Position numbers and translations under genes: made by a program. Shown one piece after another: positions 4,803 to 6,651 of a stretch of DNA of 6,651 bases. The DNA lies in contig JAQGPB010000178.1 of the NCBI GenBank assembly GCA_028293265.1, forward strand, positions 1 through 6,651, written 5' to 3'. Source of the DNA: Pedosphaera sp. (GTDB taxonomy: Bacteria > Verrucomicrobiota > Verrucomicrobiae > Limisphaerales > Pedosphaeraceae). Numbering within the stretch: the stretch's first letter is position 1; the number at the start of each line of letters is the position of its first letter. The notes below the pieces were generated by a model. The model searched no databases. It was not told the origin of the DNA and was given only the letters and a program-made list of their open reading frames with translations.

Positions 4803-6596
4803 TTAAGAATCGCTCCGGCCGTTTTCCTCTTTTCCCTTTTCCCTCCTTCTGATCAACGAAAAATAGAACGTTGCCCCGCTGTCCACCTTGCCCTCGGCCC
4901 AGACGCGTCCGCCATGTTTCTGAATGATCCGTTTCACATTCGCCAATCCGATGCCAGACCCTTCAAATTCATCCTGGAGGTGCAGCCGATGGAATGTTTC
5001 AAACAAAGAGCCCGCATACTGCATGTCAAAGCCCGCACCGTTGTCCCTTACATAAAAGACCACTTCTTCGTCATCCACGTTTGCAGGCAGAACACCAATT
5101 TCGATCCGGGTCTGCCTGCGTCCGCGTGTAAACTTGACCGCGTTTTCTATCAGGTTGGTGGCTGCCTGCTTGATCAATCCCCGGTCACATTGCACTTCCG
5201 GCATGGGATGGATGTCCCAGACGATTTCCCGTCCTTGCGTTTCAGTTCTCAAGTCGCCGACGATCTCCCGTACCAACTCCTCCAAGTTCACAGGCGCGAG
5301 ATGCATTCGGGCGCGCCCAATCCGTGCGAGCGCCATCAAGGCTTCGATCAGCTCGTTCATCCGCCGGATCTCATAATGGATTATATCCAGGTACTCCCGC
5401 GCTCCTGCGTCAAGGCGGCTTCCGGCCTCTTCTTCGAGCAGGTCTGCAAAATTTTGCAACCGGCGGAGCGGTGATTTCAAATCATGCGACACCGAATAGG
5501 AGAAGGACTCCAGATCTTTGTTGACATAATTCAGTTTCACGTTGAGTGCCTGCGTCTCATCGGCGCGCCGGGCCAGTTCCCGGGCATGCGCCTCCAACTT
5601 GTCATGGGCTTGCAGCAGGGCGGCCTCGGCGGACTTTCGTCGGCGGATCTCACGCGCCAGGCTTCGATTCCAAAACAATACCGCCGTCAAGGCCGCCGTT
5701 GCGGTCAGGACCAAGTAAATCACCCGGCGGCGCCATGCCCGCCAGATGATGGTGCGAAGTGTTTCGGGAACAATATAATTGGCGTAAATTGATTCTCGTT
5801 CCCTCGCATTGATGGTGGCCAGGCCTTTCTCCAGGATGGAATGCAATTCTGGCGCGTCCTTTCGCACCGCCAGGCTGAGAAAGAAATCCAAGTCGCTCAA
5901 GCCGGAGATTTTCAAGTTGGCCAGCCCGCGCATGTGCGCCACGTAGCTGGCGCTGGCAAGATTGAGCACCGTGGCGTCGGCCTTGTTGCCGTCCACCATC
6001 AACATGCTTTCCTCCTCGTTCTCCGTGAGCACAAAGAGCGCGCCGGGATAGCGTTTCTGCAGCTCTTCCGTCGTCGCATAATTTCGTGGCACGCTGATTC
6101 GCTTTGTTCTCAGGTCATTCAGCGACGTCAAAAATGGCATTTCCTTGCGGGTCACGATCACTGTCGGAAAATTGCAGAATACCTCGGTGAAATGCAGGCC
6201 GCGCAACCGTTCCCTTTGCTCGGTCCGGGCGATTCCTCCCACAAAGTCAATCTCGCCCGTGGTTACTTTGCGTAACGTTTCGGACCAGGTCGGCGTCCTG
6301 ATCAACTGGATGTTCAACCCGGTCCGTCTGGCCAGGAGCTTGACGATGTCCACATTAATGCCGGAAATCCGGCCCTGCTTGTCAAAGAAGGAAAAGGGCG
6401 GCCACTCTGGATCCACCCCCCAATAAACCACGGGATGTTTTTGCACCCAGGCCCGTTCAGACTCGGTTGGCACCGCCCGCAAGCCGTCCTTCCGATTTGT
6501 TTGCGCACCGGCTATTGCTGCACCCAGAAGGATGGCGCCGAAATAAATCCAAGGAAACCACGCACGCCAGACCGCGGTCGTTGCTTCATTTTTCAC
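4803..6596 (-). CDS. Membrane sensor histidine kinase with periplasmic solute-binding (SBP_bac_3) sensor
   Basis: The protein has 597 residues. A hydrophobic N-terminus (14-30) ending in AGAQ looks like a signal peptide. Residues 43-275 are a family-3 solute-binding domain of the kind that binds amino acids or other small ligands: VVYWGVDPEWPPFSFFD, then GINVDIVKLLARRTGL, then GEIDFVGGIARTEQR. A transmembrane helix follows at 292-309, and then a charged coiled coil (311-360). The HisKA domain has H371 in SYSVSHDLKSPLRRL. The ATPase domain shows the N-box NLIENAVKF (N481, N485), the G1 box DNGAGF (518-523) and the G2 box GSGIGLANV (546-554), ending near residue 582. It should bind a ligand in the periplasm, autophosphorylate H371 and pass the phosphate to a regulator. 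No receiver domain is fused and no regulator is adjacent; this H-box class often works with Rcp1-like regulators such as the one at 1086-1556. Start GTG 6596 is fixed by GGGAGG (6609-6604), seven bases upstream. Confidence 0.95.
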   Translation of the reverse strand: MKNEATTAVWRAWFPWIYFGAILLGAAIAGAQTNRKDGLRAVPTESERAWVQKHPVVYWGVDPEWPPFSFFDKQGRISGINVDIVKLLARRTGLNIQLIRTPTWSETLRKVTTGEIDFVGGIARTEQRERLRGLHFTEVFCNFPTVIVTRKEMPFLTSLNDLRTKRISVPRNYATTEELQKRYPGALFVLTENEEESMLMVDGNKADATVLNLASASYVAHMRGLANLKISGLSDLDFFLSLAVRKDAPELHSILEKGLATINARERESIYANYIVPETLRTIIWRAWRRRVIYLVLTATAALTAVLFWNRSLAREIRRRKSAEAALLQAHDKLEAHARELARRADETQALNVKLNYVNKDLESFSYSVSHDLKSPLRRLQNFADLLEEEAGSRLDAGAREYLDIIHYEIRRMNELIEALMALARIGRARMHLAPVNLEELVREIVGDLRTETQGREIVWDIHPMPEVQCDRGLIKQAATNLIENAVKFTRGRRQTRIEIGVLPANVDDEEVVFYVRDNGAGFDMQYAGSLFETFHRLHLQDEFEGSGIGLANVKRIIQKHGGRVWAEGKVDSGATFYFSLIRRREKGKEENGRSDS

Positions 6597-6603
6597 ATTG
6601 AAA

Positions 6604-6609
6604 CCTCCC
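6604..6609 (-). promoter_or_regulatory. Strong Shine-Dalgarno supporting a GTG start of the sensor kinase
   Basis: Minus-strand GGGAGG lies seven bases before GTG 6596. The nearby ATG at 6598 reads ATG-TGA and cannot be used, so the GTG is the start despite being the rarer codon. Confidence 0.75.
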
Positions 6610-6651
6610 GGTAGAACGGAGAAGCAACATATCCCACCCCGGACGAAGTGC

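Noticed and set aside
4914..5474. Plus-strand ORF of 186 residues inside the kinase gene
   Set aside because: It is antisense to the HisKA/HATPase region, whose motifs are unambiguous on the minus strand.
1..6651. Mobile element, CRISPR array or defence island
   Set aside because: No transposase, integrase, nuclease or toxin-antitoxin pair, no terminal inverted repeats and no regularly spaced repeats were seen; gene content is signalling, rRNA modification and envelope.

Overview
The window reads as a stretch of ordinary chromosome from a moderately GC-rich Gram-negative bacterium, most likely a member of the Verrucomicrobiota (Pedosphaera/Limisphaerales type). This placement is an inference from three things. 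The 16S rRNA methyltransferase RsmH carries an arginine-rich N-terminal extension and stands outside a dcw cell-wall cluster. There are several lipoproteins with lipoboxes. The signalling proteins are of REC-PAS-GAF, Rcp1-like REC and SBP-kinase types. I see no rRNA, tRNA, CRISPR array, transposase, integrase or attachment site.

Layout, left to right. Bases 1-969 (minus) hold the N-terminal 323 residues of a multidomain response regulator (REC-PAS-start of GAF) that runs off the left edge. A 116-base divergent spacer separates it from a single-domain Rcp1/CheY-like response regulator (1086-1556, plus, TTG or GTG start). After 135 non-coding bases comes a 69-residue uncharacterised protein (1692-1901, plus), whose stop overlaps a possible GTG start of rsmH (1898-3070, plus). 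Two lipoprotein genes lie head-to-tail on the minus strand: a 174-residue one with two tandem PepSY-like repeats (3560-4084) and a 133-residue one of unknown function (3094-3495). Divergent from them is a small SET-domain lysine methyltransferase with a post-SET cysteine cluster (4205-4693, plus). Finally, 4803-6596 (minus) encodes a membrane histidine kinase with a periplasmic solute-binding-type sensor.

Functionally there is a signalling theme: one sensor kinase and two REC proteins, where the Rcp1-like regulator is a plausible but unproven partner of the kinase. There is also a macromolecule-methylation theme (RsmH on 16S rRNA, the SET protein on an unknown protein). The lipoproteins look like cell-envelope proteins unrelated to either theme.

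The most notable points are: a four-codon leader ORF with a strong Shine-Dalgarno directly before the REC-PAS-GAF start, in the same frame but separated by a TGA; the solo bacterial SET protein with an intact catalytic and zinc-binding set; the tandem PepSY-like lipoprotein with a compact promoter/RBS; and the divergent RsmH with changed motifs. I do not see convincing evidence for a wholly new multi-gene system here.
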